Shown here piece by piece: positions 9,349 to 18,389 of a DNA stretch of 64,000 nucleotides. Made by a program: the position numbers and the translations under genes. This DNA comes from Sutterella wadsworthensis (GTDB lineage Bacteria > Pseudomonadota > Gammaproteobacteria > Burkholderiales > Burkholderiaceae_F), in NCBI RefSeq assembly GCF_003315195.1, contig NZ_QNRV01000007.1, positions 1-64,000 of the forward strand, written 5' to 3'. The notes beneath the pieces were generated by a model that was given only the letters and a program-made list of their open reading frames with translations, was not told the origin of the DNA and searched no databases. Position 1 is the first letter of the stretch. Each line of letters begins with the position of its first letter.

Positions 9349-10206
9349 TCAGCTCGCCATCGAGCCGACGTGCGCGCGGTGTTCGCGGTAGCTCTTCAGT
9401 ACCTCTTCGCGGAGCACCTCCCAAATGGCCGAATAGCATTCGTTAAAGTCCGCGCGGGTACGGATTTCGGCAACGTTTCGCGGACGCGGGATGGCAATGG
9501 GGAAACTCCCCAAGGGGTGCGAAGCGGGCCCTGCCGACATCACGACCACGCGGTCGGACATCGCAATGGCCTCATCCAAATCGTGGGTGATAAAGAGCAC
9601 GGCTTTTTTCTTCGCCTGCCAGAGTTCAAGCAGTTCGTTTTCCATGAGCTGCCGCGTCTGAATATCGAGCGCTGAGAAGGATTCATCCATGAGAAGAATG
9701 TCCGGATCGGCAATCATGGTCTGGGCCATGGCGACGCGCTTACGCATGCCGCCCGAAAGTTCATGCGGATAGCGGTCGGCAAAACGCTCGAGCCCCACGC
9801 GTTCGAGCCAGTCAAAGCCCGCCTCACGCGCCTCATTTTCCGGGACGCCGCGAAACTTCAGGCTCATCATGACGTTGTCAATCGCTGTCGCCCAAGGCAT
9901 CAGGCTTTCGGCCTGAAACATGTAGCCGGCCCGATGGTTGATGCCGTTCAGGGCTTCGCCGTAAATCAAGACGCGCCCGGCAGCGGGCTTTAAAAGCCCG
10001 GCCGCAGCGTTAAGCAGCGTCGACTTTCCGCAGCCCGTCGGTCCGACGACGCTCACAAACTCGCCGTCGCCGATCGAAAAGGACACATCCTTCGTGGCGG
10101 TATAAACGCCCTCAGGCGTTTCAAAACTGCAGGTGACGTTTTCAAATGCTATGGCCGGCACAGGGTTTCGAGCCGCTCCAATCGGTTCATTTGTCTCGCT
10201 CGACAT
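9349..10206 (-). CDS. ABC transporter ATP-binding protein, nitrate/sulfonate/taurine type
   Basis: 285 aa. Walker A GPTGCGKST near residue 55, signature LSGGM near 148, Walker B ILLMDES near 168 (Ser in place of the usual Pro after DE), and the switch His in FITHD. Closest in pattern to SsuB/TauB/NrtD-like importer ATPases. The start has GAGGAAG 9 nt upstream. It lies 21 nt before the permease gene and 147 nt after the binding-protein gene; that gap holds a GC-rich imperfect hairpin near 10295-10320 that could tune expression of the distal genes. Confidence 0.9.
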   Translation of the reverse strand: MSSETNEPIGAARNPVPAIAFENVTCSFETPEGVYTATKDVSFSIGDGEFVSVVGPTGCGKSTLLNAAAGLLKPAAGRVLIYGEALNGINHRAGYMFQAESLMPWATAIDNVMMSLKFRGVPENEAREAGFDWLERVGLERFADRYPHELSGGMRKRVAMAQTMIADPDILLMDESFSALDIQTRQLMENELLELWQAKKKAVLFITHDLDEAIAMSDRVVVMSAGPASHPLGSFPIAIPRPRNVAEIRTRADFNECYSAIWEVLREEVLKSYREHRAHVGSMAS

Positions 10207-10353
10207 CAGACCGCTTCCTCTATGAATTTCTTTTTTGTTTTAGGGTTTTGCGCCTCTGCCGCATTTGCATGAGAGCGGCTTTGGATTATGGGCGCGGCCC
10301 GAGGGTTATTCCCCCGGGCGAAGTGTTGAAAGTGTTGATAATGGGGTTAGAAA

Positions 10354-11403
10354 TCAGGCCTTCTTCGCGGCATCCGCGAAGCGGTTGGTGTACGCAGCCG
10401 CGGCATCAAACTTGAAGTCAGCGAGTTCGGGCTTCACCGATGCGAGCGCTTTGGCGGCGGTCTCAACGCACCCCTCCGGGAACCGGCCGTCAATCGACAT
10501 GGCCGGGCGATTACGCAGGAAGCATTCGGCGTAGAGCTTCGGATTGCCGAGGAAGGCGGCCTTCGGCACGGACTTCATGAGCTCCTCGGGCGTAATCGCT
10601 GCGATGGTTTTGAGCGAACGAATAACCGCATTCGTCATGCGCTGAACCGTTTCCGGATTACGGTCAATGAAGGTCTGAGGCGCGTAGAGGCAGCCCGCGA
10701 CCATCGGGCCGTTATAGAGTGCGTCGCCTTCTTCCACGCGGCGGGTATCGACCACAATGTCAATGGCATCGGCTTTTTCGAGCTGCGTGACGACCGGATC
10801 GAGCCCGACGAAAGCATCCACCTGCCCAGAGCGGACGGCGGCCACAGCGCCCGCGCCCGAACCGATGCCGATGGCCGAGTATTCATTAGGCTTCACGCCC
10901 GCACGCGCCATCACGAAGTTGGCCATCACGTGCGAATGCGACCCCGGCGCCGTGACGCCGATGCGGCGGCCTTTGAGCGCAGCGGGATCCTTGACTCCCT
11001 TCATGGTGCGGCGGTTAATGGCAAAAACACACTGCGGCGCACGATCCTGAAGCACAAAGGCCTGCATGGACTGGCGCTTGGTCTGCATCGAAAGCGTGTG
11101 CTCAAACGCCCCCGAAACCACATCCGCTGAGCCGCCGACCACAGCCTGAAGGGATTTCGATCCGCCCTGAAAGTCCACGACTTTGACGTCAAGTCCCTCG
11201 TCCTTATAAAAGCCCATCCAATCGGCGAGCGCCATCGGCAGGTAGTAGTAGAGATTTTTGCCGCCGACGGCAATGGTCACCGAGCGCTTTTCGGGCTCGG
11301 CGGCAAAAACGCCGCGAGGCGACGAGCAGACGATCCCGGCAGCGGCCATAGCGGCGGCAGCAATAAAGTCTCGGCGAGACATGAAGGCAAAGGACTGGAA
11401 CAT
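10354..11403 (-). CDS. Tat-exported periplasmic substrate-binding protein of the ABC importer
   Basis: 349 aa. The N-terminus carries a twin-arginine motif (SRRDF at residues 9-13) followed by an Ala-rich hydrophobic stretch ending near GVFA, so export through Tat is predicted. The mature part is an NMT1/SsuA-like type II periplasmic binding fold (YYYLPMALADWMGFYKDEGLD; GGSADVVSGAFEH). This family binds sulfonates, taurine, nitrate, pyrimidine precursors or aromatics; I cannot assign the ligand. Start at 11403 is backed by GAGGA 8 nt upstream; the next Met (11382) has none. First gene of the transporter operon. Confidence 0.88.
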   Translation of the reverse strand: MFQSFAFMSRRDFIAAAAMAAAGIVCSSPRGVFAAEPEKRSVTIAVGGKNLYYYLPMALADWMGFYKDEGLDVKVVDFQGGSKSLQAVVGGSADVVSGAFEHTLSMQTKRQSMQAFVLQDRAPQCVFAINRRTMKGVKDPAALKGRRIGVTAPGSHSHVMANFVMARAGVKPNEYSAIGIGSGAGAVAAVRSGQVDAFVGLDPVVTQLEKADAIDIVVDTRRVEEGDALYNGPMVAGCLYAPQTFIDRNPETVQRMTNAVIRSLKTIAAITPEELMKSVPKAAFLGNPKLYAECFLRNRPAMSIDGRFPEGCVETAAKALASVKPELADFKFDAAAAYTNRFADAAKKA

Positions 11404-11582
11404 GACGGCATCCTCAGGAAAAAAGCTGGAAATCGTTTGATGCGGTCTTTCAAAAGAAAGACTGCAGGCATCGGGATGCGCTCAGCGCAGACCGCCATAA
11501 ATGCAGTCATGCAGTCAGGTCAACCCTCTGCGCGTTGGGGCGGGGCGGGAGGGCGGCCTCGAAAAGCTTGAAGCACAAAGCT

Positions 11583-11732
11583 TCAGCAGAAACCGTCCTC
11601 CACCCTAAGGTGCAGCGCCGACCGCGGCGGCAGTCGCAGCCCTAGGTGCAGGGGCGGAAGCCGGAGACTCTGCCCGCCTGCAGCAGATGCTGCCGAAGCG
11701 GCATCACTCATATGCAAGGCAGTGAATTTCAT
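11583..11732 (-). CDS. Possible leader peptide or decayed small gene, 49 codons
   Basis: An ATG at 11732 is preceded by GGAG at a good distance and opens a frame MKFTALHMSDAASAASAAGG that stays open for 49 codons. After about 21 codons the residue pattern becomes unlike a protein, whereas a -1 frame reads ESPASAPAPRAATAAAVGAAP then a stop. This looks like a small Ala/Pro-rich coding sequence with one frameshift. It lies between the presumed promoter and the binding-protein gene. Function unknown; it may not be expressed. Confidence 0.25.
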   Translation of the reverse strand: MKFTALHMSDAASAASAAGGQSLRLPPLHLGLRLPPRSALHLRVEDGFC

Positions 11733-11773
11733 CGCAGAATCTCCGAAATAAAAGACGTATTTGATTGAGCTTT

Positions 11774-11820
11774 ATGGAAACTTCTTTTCGTTTCCATCTC
11801 TAGTGCAGTAATAGTGCACT
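11774..11820. promoter_or_regulatory. Pair of inverted repeats upstream of the ABC operon
   Basis: ATGGAAAC (11774-11781) pairs with GTTTCCAT (11790-11797). AGTGCA (11802-11807) pairs with TGCACT (11815-11820) across a 7-nt spacer. The second has the shape of a dimeric-repressor operator. They sit in the region that should carry the leftward promoter. Confidence 0.35.
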
Positions 11821-12243
11821 TTTCCTCGATGGTTTTGTTTGCCGCCTCTAAGTAGATCCGCTTAGGAGAACGGGATATTTCTCAAATTTCCCCGACATTC
11901 ATTGCAATTTTCTAATAATTGCGTGCATGTTTCTTTATTAATCAATTAGATATATTGTTTAAACCGAATTTTTGCAGACATATCCGTCAAATACCTTGCA
12001 CTAAAGGAGCCGCTCAGCACGACATCGTCCCCATGGACGTACGCCGACCCGGCGAATCGAAAGCAGCCGCCCGAAACCCCGAACTAAGCATTTAGTCTGT
12101 ACGGCATATCTCCCAACACGTGCAGGAAAGGCGCAAAAGCCGTGCACGCCGGCGCAGGTTTGGCGCAATGAGCGCCGCCAACAGCCAATGAGGCTGATAG
12201 GCTCAAAGAAAACAACTTCCGGTCCTTTTCGGACCTCCGCTTC

Positions 12244-13074
12244 ATGATCCCAGCACCATTGCTTCAATCGACCGATCCGGCGTCTGCGCTCGGTGAACCT
12301 GATCCTGACGGCATTTACCGTATTGACGAAACGGATTCAGTTCTCACGCTCGCCCGCTCGCTCTATGCTGCAGACCGCCTGCCGGTCTATGGCTCGATCT
12401 TTGCAAACCTGCAGACAGCAGGACGCGGACAATACGGCCGCGCATGGGAGAGCGCCCGAGGGAATCTTCATGCCGGCGTCAGACTGCCGCTTGAAGGGGT
12501 TTATGCCACGCGGGCGTCCGCCGCAGCGACGGCGGCTTTGACCGCTGAAGCGCTTCGCAGTCTCGGCTTCCCGGTGCTCATGAAGTGGCCTAACGACATC
12601 ATCTGTCTTTCGCCCAATGGGCCGGCCAAAGTGGGCGGCATTCTGCTCGAAGAAACTGACGGGCTCCTCACCGCAGGGATCGGCCTCAATGTCAACTGGT
12701 CGCCCGAAGCGTCGGCGCTCCGAGAGGGCGCTGCGCTCCCGCCCGGGCGCCTGGTGCCCCGCGGGGGAGCCGCAATGGATCCCTATGAACTTTGGCGTCG
12801 CATTCTTCGTCATCTGCGCGAAGCCGACCCCGTCCGGCTTACCGCCTCCTGGCGAGCGCTCGCGCAGGCTCACCTCCTTTGGCTCGGAAGCGACGTGGCG
12901 GTTGAGAGCGCTGAGGGCACCCTGACCGAGGGCCGACTTATTGGTCTCGCGCCCGACGGAGAGCTCCTCCTCGAGACGCCGTCAGGCGAAATAGTCACCA
13001 TCGACCGCGGCAGTCTCATCAAAGCGGCGCCAGCGCCGCACGCCGCAGCAGCGGCAGCGGCACCGCGAAATTGA
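12244..13074 (+). CDS. birA: Biotin-[acetyl-CoA-carboxylase] ligase
   Basis: 276 aa; activates biotin with ATP to biotinyl-5'-AMP and attaches it to the target lysine of biotin carriers. Visible motifs are QTAGRGQYGRAW (near 57), KWPNDI (near 111), GGILLEE (near 127) and GIGLNVN (near 143), followed by the small C-terminal SH3-like domain. There is no N-terminal helix-turn-helix, so this is a group I enzyme that is not expected to act as a repressor. Its position just before a biotin-dependent carboxylase gene fits its job. The C-terminus is Ala-rich. No strong ribosome site precedes the ATG; a small hairpin lies directly upstream. Confidence 0.9.
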   Translation: MIPAPLLQSTDPASALGEPDPDGIYRIDETDSVLTLARSLYAADRLPVYGSIFANLQTAGRGQYGRAWESARGNLHAGVRLPLEGVYATRASAAATAALTAEALRSLGFPVLMKWPNDIICLSPNGPAKVGGILLEETDGLLTAGIGLNVNWSPEASALREGAALPPGRLVPRGGAAMDPYELWRRILRHLREADPVRLTASWRALAQAHLLWLGSDVAVESAEGTLTEGRLIGLAPDGELLLETPSGEIVTIDRGSLIKAAPAPHAAAAAAAPRN

Positions 13075-13267
13075 GTGCCCGGTCGCCGGAGACGCATTGA
13101 ACGTCTCCCGCCCCGGGCGGCATGAATTCTTCTAAGGGGATTGAAACGTCTCGGATACTTGATCCCCAAAAGAGCCGCGCGTGAGACACGCTTTAAAAAT
13201 AAAGTCTCATACGCAGCACAAAATCAACGCAAGCCTTTAAAACAACTCAAGGGAAGGAATTCCATCC
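13075..13267. promoter_or_regulatory. Leader region of the carboxylase gene
   Basis: 193 nt between birA and the carboxylase gene. It holds GGAGAC..GTCTCC (about 13092-13112), a hairpin without a U-tract, and GGGGAT..ATCCCC (about 13136-13167). A separate promoter for the carboxylase is likely but not pinpointed. The ribosome site GGGAAGG lies before the ATG at 13268. Confidence 0.35.
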
Positions 13268-16200
13268 ATGCAGCAACGAACTTTTGAGGAAGTACGCGAG
13301 AGTCTGCGCGGCAAGGTGATTTTGGTCGCCAACCGCGGCATCCCCGCACGCCGCATCAGCCGCTCGATTCGCGAGCGATTTGAAGCGATTGCCGCCATTA
13401 CCGCGACCGACATCGACAAAACCGAACCGGCAGCAGCCTCCGCACAGGAACTGATTCTGCTCGGAGCGGACCCGCGCGCCTATCTTGACCTTCCGCGCAT
13501 CATCCGCCTCGCCCGCGAACGCGGCTGCGTCGCCATCCATCCGGGCTGGGGCTTTGCGAGCGAAGACAATAACTTTCCGAAGCTCTGCGCCGAGGCCGGC
13601 ATCACCTTCATCGGCGCTACGGCCGAAGCGATGCACCTTCTCGGCAATAAGGTCGAAGCACGCCGCGTGGCACGCAGCCTCGGCATTCCGGTGGTCCCGG
13701 GTTCCGACGAATCCGTCGACGTTCCGGGCGCGCGAAAGATCGTTCATGAAATTGGTCTCCCGATCATGCTCAAAGCCGAGGGCGGCGGCGGCGGACGCGG
13801 CATTTTCCTCGTGACCAACGAGGATGAGCTTGAAGACGCCTTTGAAAAGGCTTCAGCCATGGCGGAGGCCTCCTTTGGCAACCCTCGGCTCTTCGTTGAA
13901 AAATACCTCCCCAAGGTTCACCACATCGAAATTCAGGTGATCGCTGACCGCTGGGGCAATGTGTTTGCCTTTGACGAACGCGACTGCACGGTTCAGCGCA
14001 ACAACCAGAAGCTCCTCGAAGTCACGCCGTCGCCGTGGCGCGGCATGACGCCAAAACTGCGCGCAGAGCTCAAAGACTATGCCCGCCGGCTCGTGCTGGC
14101 TGTGGGGTATCACTCGGTTGCCACCGTGGAGTTCCTCGTGACCGAAGCGGGCGAACCCTACATGATCGAGGTGAACACGCGTCTGCAGGTCGAGCACGGC
14201 ATTACCGAAAGCCGCTACGGCGTCGACTTGGTCGAAGAAATGATCGCTATCGCCTTCGGGAGCACCCTGCGCTTTACCGAGGAAAATACGCGGGCCTCCT
14301 TCCATGCCCTTCAGGTCCGCGTGAATCTGGAGGATCCTCAGGAAGGCTTCACCCCCAATTCCGGCCTCATCACCCGCTACGTCTCTCCGGGCGGACCGGG
14401 CGTGCGCCTCGACTCGAACCTCTCCGCCGGCTATGAATTCCCCTCCAACTACGATTCCGCCGGCGCGCTCCTCATCACCTATGCCCGTGACTGGCAAAAG
14501 ACGCTTGGGATCATGGACCGAGCGCTGCAGGAATACGTGATCGGCGGCCCGAAGACCACCATTCCCTTCCTGCGCCGAGTCGTGGCCCATCCGAGCTTCC
14601 GCGCGGGTGAAGTGACCACCACCTTCATCAAAGAGCACCCGGAGATTCTGCGCTACACGGATTTGGAGCCTGAAAGCGAACGGCTCGCCAAGCTTGTCGC
14701 GGAAATTTCTGCGCGCGGCTTCAACCCCTACGTTTCGCTCGGCGAATACCGCTCGAAGACCACGCCCAAACTAGCGCACTTTCAGCCCTTCTCGCCCGAG
14801 CTCTCTGAAGCGGCGCGAAGCCGCCCCTCGCCCTATCCGCAGGGAGACCGAGAAGACCTCCTCGCCTTCATCCGCGACACGGGCCGCATCCACTTTACGG
14901 ATACGACCACGCGCGACATGACCCAGTCCAACCACGGCAACCGCATGCGTCTTGCTGAGGACCGGCTGGTCGGCCCCTATCTGGACAGCGCAGGGCTCTT
15001 TTCCATTGAGAACGGCGGCGGGGCACACTTTCATGTGGCGATGCTCGCCAACATGACCTATCCCTTCGAGGAAGCCCGCGAGTGGAACGCTTTTGCGCCG
15101 AAGACTTTGAAGCAGCTCCTCGTGCGCTCGACCAATGTGCTGGGCTACACCCCGCAGCCGCGCAATCTCATGCAGCTTACGGGCGAAATGATCTGCGAGC
15201 ACTACGACGTCGTGCGGTGCTTTGACTTCCTTAATGAAGCCGACAATATGGCGCCGATCGCCGAAGTGGTTCTCAGCCGTCCCGATAAGCTCTTTGAGCC
15301 CGCCATTGCGCTTTCGTGCGCGCCGTGGTTTGACGTCAACTACTGCCTGCAGTCCGCCGAAGCCGTGGTCGACATGACCGCAAAGATCATGGGCGTGCCC
15401 GAACAGACCGCCGTCCGCCGCATCACGCTCGGCCTCAAAGATATGGCGGGCGTCTGTTCGCCCGCCTTCATGACGGCCTTGGTGACGGCGCTCAAAAAAC
15501 GCTGGCCCGAACTCGTTCTTCACTACCACCGTCATGCCGTCGACGGTCTCTTCCTGCCGGCCTGTGCTGCCGCTGCCGCTGCGGGCTGCGAAATTCTCGA
15601 CGCTGGGCTCGGCGCCTCGGTGCGCAGCTATGGTCAGGGCGACCTCTTGTCGCTCGCCGCCTATCTTGAAGACGAACTCGGCATGAAGACGCTCTTAGAC
15701 CGCGAGGCCGTCGCTAAAGCCAACTTTGCCGCCAAGCAGGTGATGCCGTGGTTTGACCGCTACTGCTCGCCCTTTTTCCAGGGCGTCGACTATGACGTCA
15801 CGCGCTACCAAATGCCCGGCGGAGCTACCTCATCTTCGCAGGAAGGCGCTGTCAAGCAGGGCTACATTCAGCTGCTGCCCTTCATGCTTGAATTCCTCGA
15901 GTGCTCACGCCGCATCGTGCGCTACCACGACGTCACGCCGGGCTCGCAAATCACCTGGAACACCGCTTTCCTAGCCGTTACCGGGGCCTGGAAGCGCGGC
16001 GGAATGCCTGAAGTGGAGCGGCTCCTCAACGCCGTGCGTACGGCGGGGAGCAAGCGCACGAACCTCACTCAGGCCGAGCGCGATGAGCGCCTCATCATCT
16101 ACATGGACTGCAACGAAGCGTTCCGCAATCTGCTGCTAGGCAAATTCGGCCGGCTTCCGCTCGGCTTCCCCGAGGATTGGGTCTATGAAAGCGCCTTCGG

Positions 16201-16975
16201 GGCAAAGTGGCGCGAAGCCCTGCGCGACCGCCGTGCAGAGTCGCCGCTCCTCACGCTCGCGCCCGCCGACCTTGCCGGCGAGCGCGTGAAGCTCGAAAGT
16301 CTGATCAAACGTCCGGCCACCGAAGAAGAATTCGTGATGTACATGAATCATCCGGCCGACGCGCTCAAGACCATCGAATTCCGCCGCCGTTTCGGCGACC
16401 CCAACGCGCTGCCGCTTGACGTGTGGTTTGAGGGGCTCCGGTCGGGCGAAACGCTCAACTTTTCGAGCTCTGACGGCAAACCCCACCAGATGCACATTTT
16501 GTCGATTGATCCGGTGACCGAAGAGGGTTTCTCCACGGTGCGCTATGTGCTCGACAGTGAGATCCTCACCTGTGCCGTGAAGGTGAAGGAAGGCACGGGA
16601 CCGAAGTCGACCGTGCTGCGCGCAGAGCCCGGCAACGTTTATCAGGTGGCCAGCCCGCGCAAGGCCGATCTTTGGATCGTGCACGTAGCCGAAGGCGACA
16701 TTGTCAAAGCCGGTCAGGAACTTTTCAATGTCTCAATCATGAAGCAGGAAAAGGCTGTCTGCGCAGCCGTCGACGGGATCGTCAAGCGCGTGCTTAAGCG
16801 CGCTGACTTTGCTCAGACCCGCCGCATGGTCCCGGTAGAGGAAGGCGAACTGATTGTCGAACTCGCCCCGGTGCCTAAGCGCTGCACGGCCTGCGGCACA
16901 CCCGCGGTCTCGCGCGATTCGCTCTTCTGTTCAGTGTGCGGCGCCAGACTGCCTGATGAAGCTGAGGCGAAATAA
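13268..16975 (+). CDS. Pyruvate carboxylase-like biotin enzyme with C-terminal zinc ribbon
   Basis: 1235 aa. Residues 1-470 form a biotin carboxylase (Gly-rich ATP loop KAEGGGGGRGI; MIEVNTRLQVEH). Residues about 535-850 are the carboxyltransferase barrel: FTDTTTRDMTQS, the lysine in GLKDMAG, and HRH (from LHYHRHAVDG) as metal ligands. A PC-type domain and a biotinyl domain follow; the biotin site reads VSIMKQEKAV, so the lysine is about K1159. In most carriers the site is AMKME. The last 30 residues hold four Cys (1206, 1209, 1221, 1224) as two CXXC pairs, a zinc ribbon not found in ordinary pyruvate carboxylase. Expected reaction: ATP-dependent carboxylation of pyruvate to oxaloacetate; another 2-oxo acid cannot be excluded. 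Confidence 0.88.
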   Translation: MQQRTFEEVRESLRGKVILVANRGIPARRISRSIRERFEAIAAITATDIDKTEPAAASAQELILLGADPRAYLDLPRIIRLARERGCVAIHPGWGFASEDNNFPKLCAEAGITFIGATAEAMHLLGNKVEARRVARSLGIPVVPGSDESVDVPGARKIVHEIGLPIMLKAEGGGGGRGIFLVTNEDELEDAFEKASAMAEASFGNPRLFVEKYLPKVHHIEIQVIADRWGNVFAFDERDCTVQRNNQKLLEVTPSPWRGMTPKLRAELKDYARRLVLAVGYHSVATVEFLVTEAGEPYMIEVNTRLQVEHGITESRYGVDLVEEMIAIAFGSTLRFTEENTRASFHALQVRVNLEDPQEGFTPNSGLITRYVSPGGPGVRLDSNLSAGYEFPSNYDSAGALLITYARDWQKTLGIMDRALQEYVIGGPKTTIPFLRRVVAHPSFRAGEVTTTFIKEHPEILRYTDLEPESERLAKLVAEISARGFNPYVSLGEYRSKTTPKLAHFQPFSPELSEAARSRPSPYPQGDREDLLAFIRDTGRIHFTDTTTRDMTQSNHGNRMRLAEDRLVGPYLDSAGLFSIENGGGAHFHVAMLANMTYPFEEAREWNAFAPKTLKQLLVRSTNVLGYTPQPRNLMQLTGEMICEHYDVVRCFDFLNEADNMAPIAEVVLSRPDKLFEPAIALSCAPWFDVNYCLQSAEAVVDMTAKIMGVPEQTAVRRITLGLKDMAGVCSPAFMTALVTALKKRWPELVLHYHRHAVDGLFLPACAAAAAAGCEILDAGLGASVRSYGQGDLLSLAAYLEDELGMKTLLDREAVAKANFAAKQVMPWFDRYCSPFFQGVDYDVTRYQMPGGATSSSQEGAVKQGYIQLLPFMLEFLECSRRIVRYHDVTPGSQITWNTAFLAVTGAWKRGGMPEVERLLNAVRTAGSKRTNLTQAERDERLIIYMDCNEAFRNLLLGKFGRLPLGFPEDWVYESAFGAKWREALRDRRAESPLLTLAPADLAGERVKLESLIKRPATEEEFVMYMNHPADALKTIEFRRRFGDPNALPLDVWFEGLRSGETLNFSSSDGKPHQMHILSIDPVTEEGFSTVRYVLDSEILTCAVKVKEGTGPKSTVLRAEPGNVYQVASPRKADLWIVHVAEGDIVKAGQELFNVSIMKQEKAVCAAVDGIVKRVLKRADFAQTRRMVPVEEGELIVELAPVPKRCTACGTPAVSRDSLFCSVCGARLPDEAEAK

Positions 16976-17008
16976 AGTCACATTGACTTAATAAGCATCT
17001 AACAAGAA

Positions 17009-17039
17009 CGGCCCGCCGCATTTCGATGCGGACGGGCCG
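17009..17039. terminator. Bidirectional terminator between carboxylase and yceD
   Basis: A 13-bp stem with one bulged A closes a UUCG tetraloop (17022-17025). The flanks are moderately T-rich on both strands (ATTGTTATCC on +, TTCTTGTTAG on -). It sits between convergent genes. Confidence 0.75.
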
Positions 17040-17063
17040 ATTGTTATCCGAATGCGCTGAAGG

Positions 17064-17567
17064 TTATTTCTTCAAAGCCGCCAAAGCTGCGAAGGGATTG
17101 GGGCGCTTCTCTTCCTGCGGTTCTTCCTCGTCGCTCCATTCGCGCTTTTCTTCGCAGGCATCATGCACGACCATGCGCGGCAGCGCCAGAATGGCTTCTT
17201 CTTCAACCCACTTTTCGAGGTCGAAGCTGCGCGATCCTACGAGGACATCTTCGTCCTCTTCGTCATCCTCAATCGGAAGGGCATTGGCTTCTGCTTCCGT
17301 TCTTACCAAACGAAAGACTGCTCCGGAAGCAATGTGCACGGACATGGGCTTCAAGCATCGGGCGCAGGAAATGTCCACGTCGCCTTCCATATCAAGATCC
17401 ACGGCAGGAAGTCCGCGGCGTTCGCCGAGCCCCGTTGCGACGAATCGGAGCGTGCCGTTTTCCGTAGCGGTGAAGCCGAGCAAATTGGGAAGATCCTTCA
17501 CGGCAACTTCGCCTTCAATCGTCTCACCTCGGCGGGCGAGCTCAAAAATATTAATGAACTGCGGCAT
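17064..17567 (-). CDS. yceD: YceD family (DUF177) protein, 23S rRNA accumulation factor
   Basis: 167 aa. The family signature is clear: CARCLKP near residue 70 and ALPRMVVHDAC near 130, with an acidic middle and C-terminus. YceD is needed for normal 23S rRNA accumulation in several bacteria and usually sits directly before rpmF and the plsX-fabH genes. Here the following gene is the convergent carboxylase, so rpmF must be elsewhere or beyond this window. Divergent from maf. Confidence 0.85.
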   Translation of the reverse strand: MPQFINIFELARRGETIEGEVAVKDLPNLLGFTATENGTLRFVATGLGERRGLPAVDLDMEGDVDISCARCLKPMSVHIASGAVFRLVRTEAEANALPIEDDEEDEDVLVGSRSFDLEKWVEEEAILALPRMVVHDACEEKREWSDEEEPQEEKRPNPFAALAALKK

Positions 17568-17720
17568 GGCTCAATAGCTCCTCAACAAAAGTCTGCCTTC
17601 GCACAGCGAACTCCCCATCGAGCCTTGGTATGTATATGGCTCTTTGGTTCGAGCGGCACCAAGTCTAGCCTATCCGCATCGAATCGCTCTTTAAATGCAG
17701 TGTCTATAGAGGCTTGCGAC

Positions 17721-17726
17721 TACAAT
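17721..17726 (+). promoter_or_regulatory. Likely -10 box of maf (TACAAT)
   Basis: TACAAT ends 10 nt before the maf ATG. If used, the transcript would start only a few bases before the start codon, giving a leaderless or nearly leaderless mRNA. There is no ribosome site before the ATG. The -35 region is weak. Confidence 0.45.
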
Positions 17727-17736
17727 CCACTACACC

Positions 17737-18324
17737 ATGAAGCCTCTCCTTATTCTTGCCTCAAGCTCCCGCTACCGGCGCGAGCTCCTGGATCGACTGT
17801 GTCTGCCCTATGAATCCATTTCTCCGGATGTGGATGAAAGCGCTCAGCCCGGCGAAACGCCGCGAGAAACAGCCCTCCGTTTGGCCGAACTCAAAGCGCG
17901 TGCCGTCTGGAATCAGCATCCGGGATCCGTTGTTATCGGCTCCGATCAAACGGCCGACCTGCACGGCGTGCGGCTCGGCAAACCCCATACCCGCGAAAAT
18001 GCGGTGAAGCAGCTCAGCGCCATGCAGGGTGAAGAGACCGTCTTTGCGACGGCACTCTGCGTCATCGACACCCAAGGGCATGCTCACACCGCCGAAAGCC
18101 TCACACGGGTGCGTATGCGTCCTTTGAGCCAAAGTGCAATTGAAGCCTATATCGACCGCGAAAAACCTTTTGACTGCGCGGGTTCAGCGAAAATTGAATC
18201 GCTCGGCATTGCACTGATGTCTGCCGTATCCTCGGACGACCCCACCGCACTGATTGGGCTTCCGCTGATGAAGCTCACGACACTGCTTAAAGAGGCCGGC
18301 ATTGAGGTGCTTCCCGGCCTATAA
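17737..18324 (+). CDS. Maf/YceF family nucleotide pyrophosphatase
   Basis: 195 aa. Starts with the family motif LILASSSRYRRELL, has ETPRETALRLAELKA, IGSDQTA and the FDCAGSAKIES loop typical of the YceF subgroup. In E. coli YceF hydrolyses m7GTP, a role in cleaning up modified nucleotides. Cytoplasmic. The first of three rightward genes; 65 nt separate it from the methyltransferase gene. The lack of a ribosome site and the close TACAAT box suggest a leaderless transcript. Confidence 0.88.
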   Translation: MKPLLILASSSRYRRELLDRLCLPYESISPDVDESAQPGETPRETALRLAELKARAVWNQHPGSVVIGSDQTADLHGVRLGKPHTRENAVKQLSAMQGEETVFATALCVIDTQGHAHTAESLTRVRMRPLSQSAIEAYIDREKPFDCAGSAKIESLGIALMSAVSSDDPTALIGLPLMKLTTLLKEAGIEVLPGL

Positions 18325-18389
18325 ACGCAGTCATTGCCCGAAACTTTCATTCAGCCCGCCCGTTTTTCCGTTTTTCTAAGGACGCCGTG

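Larger units (their letters stand above)
11404..12243. other. Intergenic region between the ABC operon and birA
   Basis: Divergent promoter region of 840 nt. 11404-11700 is GC-rich and contains a doubtful small frame (see 11583-11732). 11774-11820 has two neighbouring inverted repeats. 11880-12000 is AT-rich and the likely home of the transporter promoter. 12001-12243 is GC-rich, has no gene I can support, and ends in a GGTCC/GGACC hairpin just before birA. I did not find a TPP or other riboswitch consensus. Confidence 0.5.

Noticed and set aside
11404-11770. TPP or other riboswitch before the NMT1-type ABC operon
   Set aside because: Looked for the conserved CUGAGA/ACC-type core and did not find it; the ligand of the transporter therefore stays open.
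13853-14638. 261-codon frame on - inside the carboxylase gene (also 14771-15535)
   Set aside because: Antisense shadows typical of GC-rich coding DNA; the plus-strand product has full family motifs across these positions.
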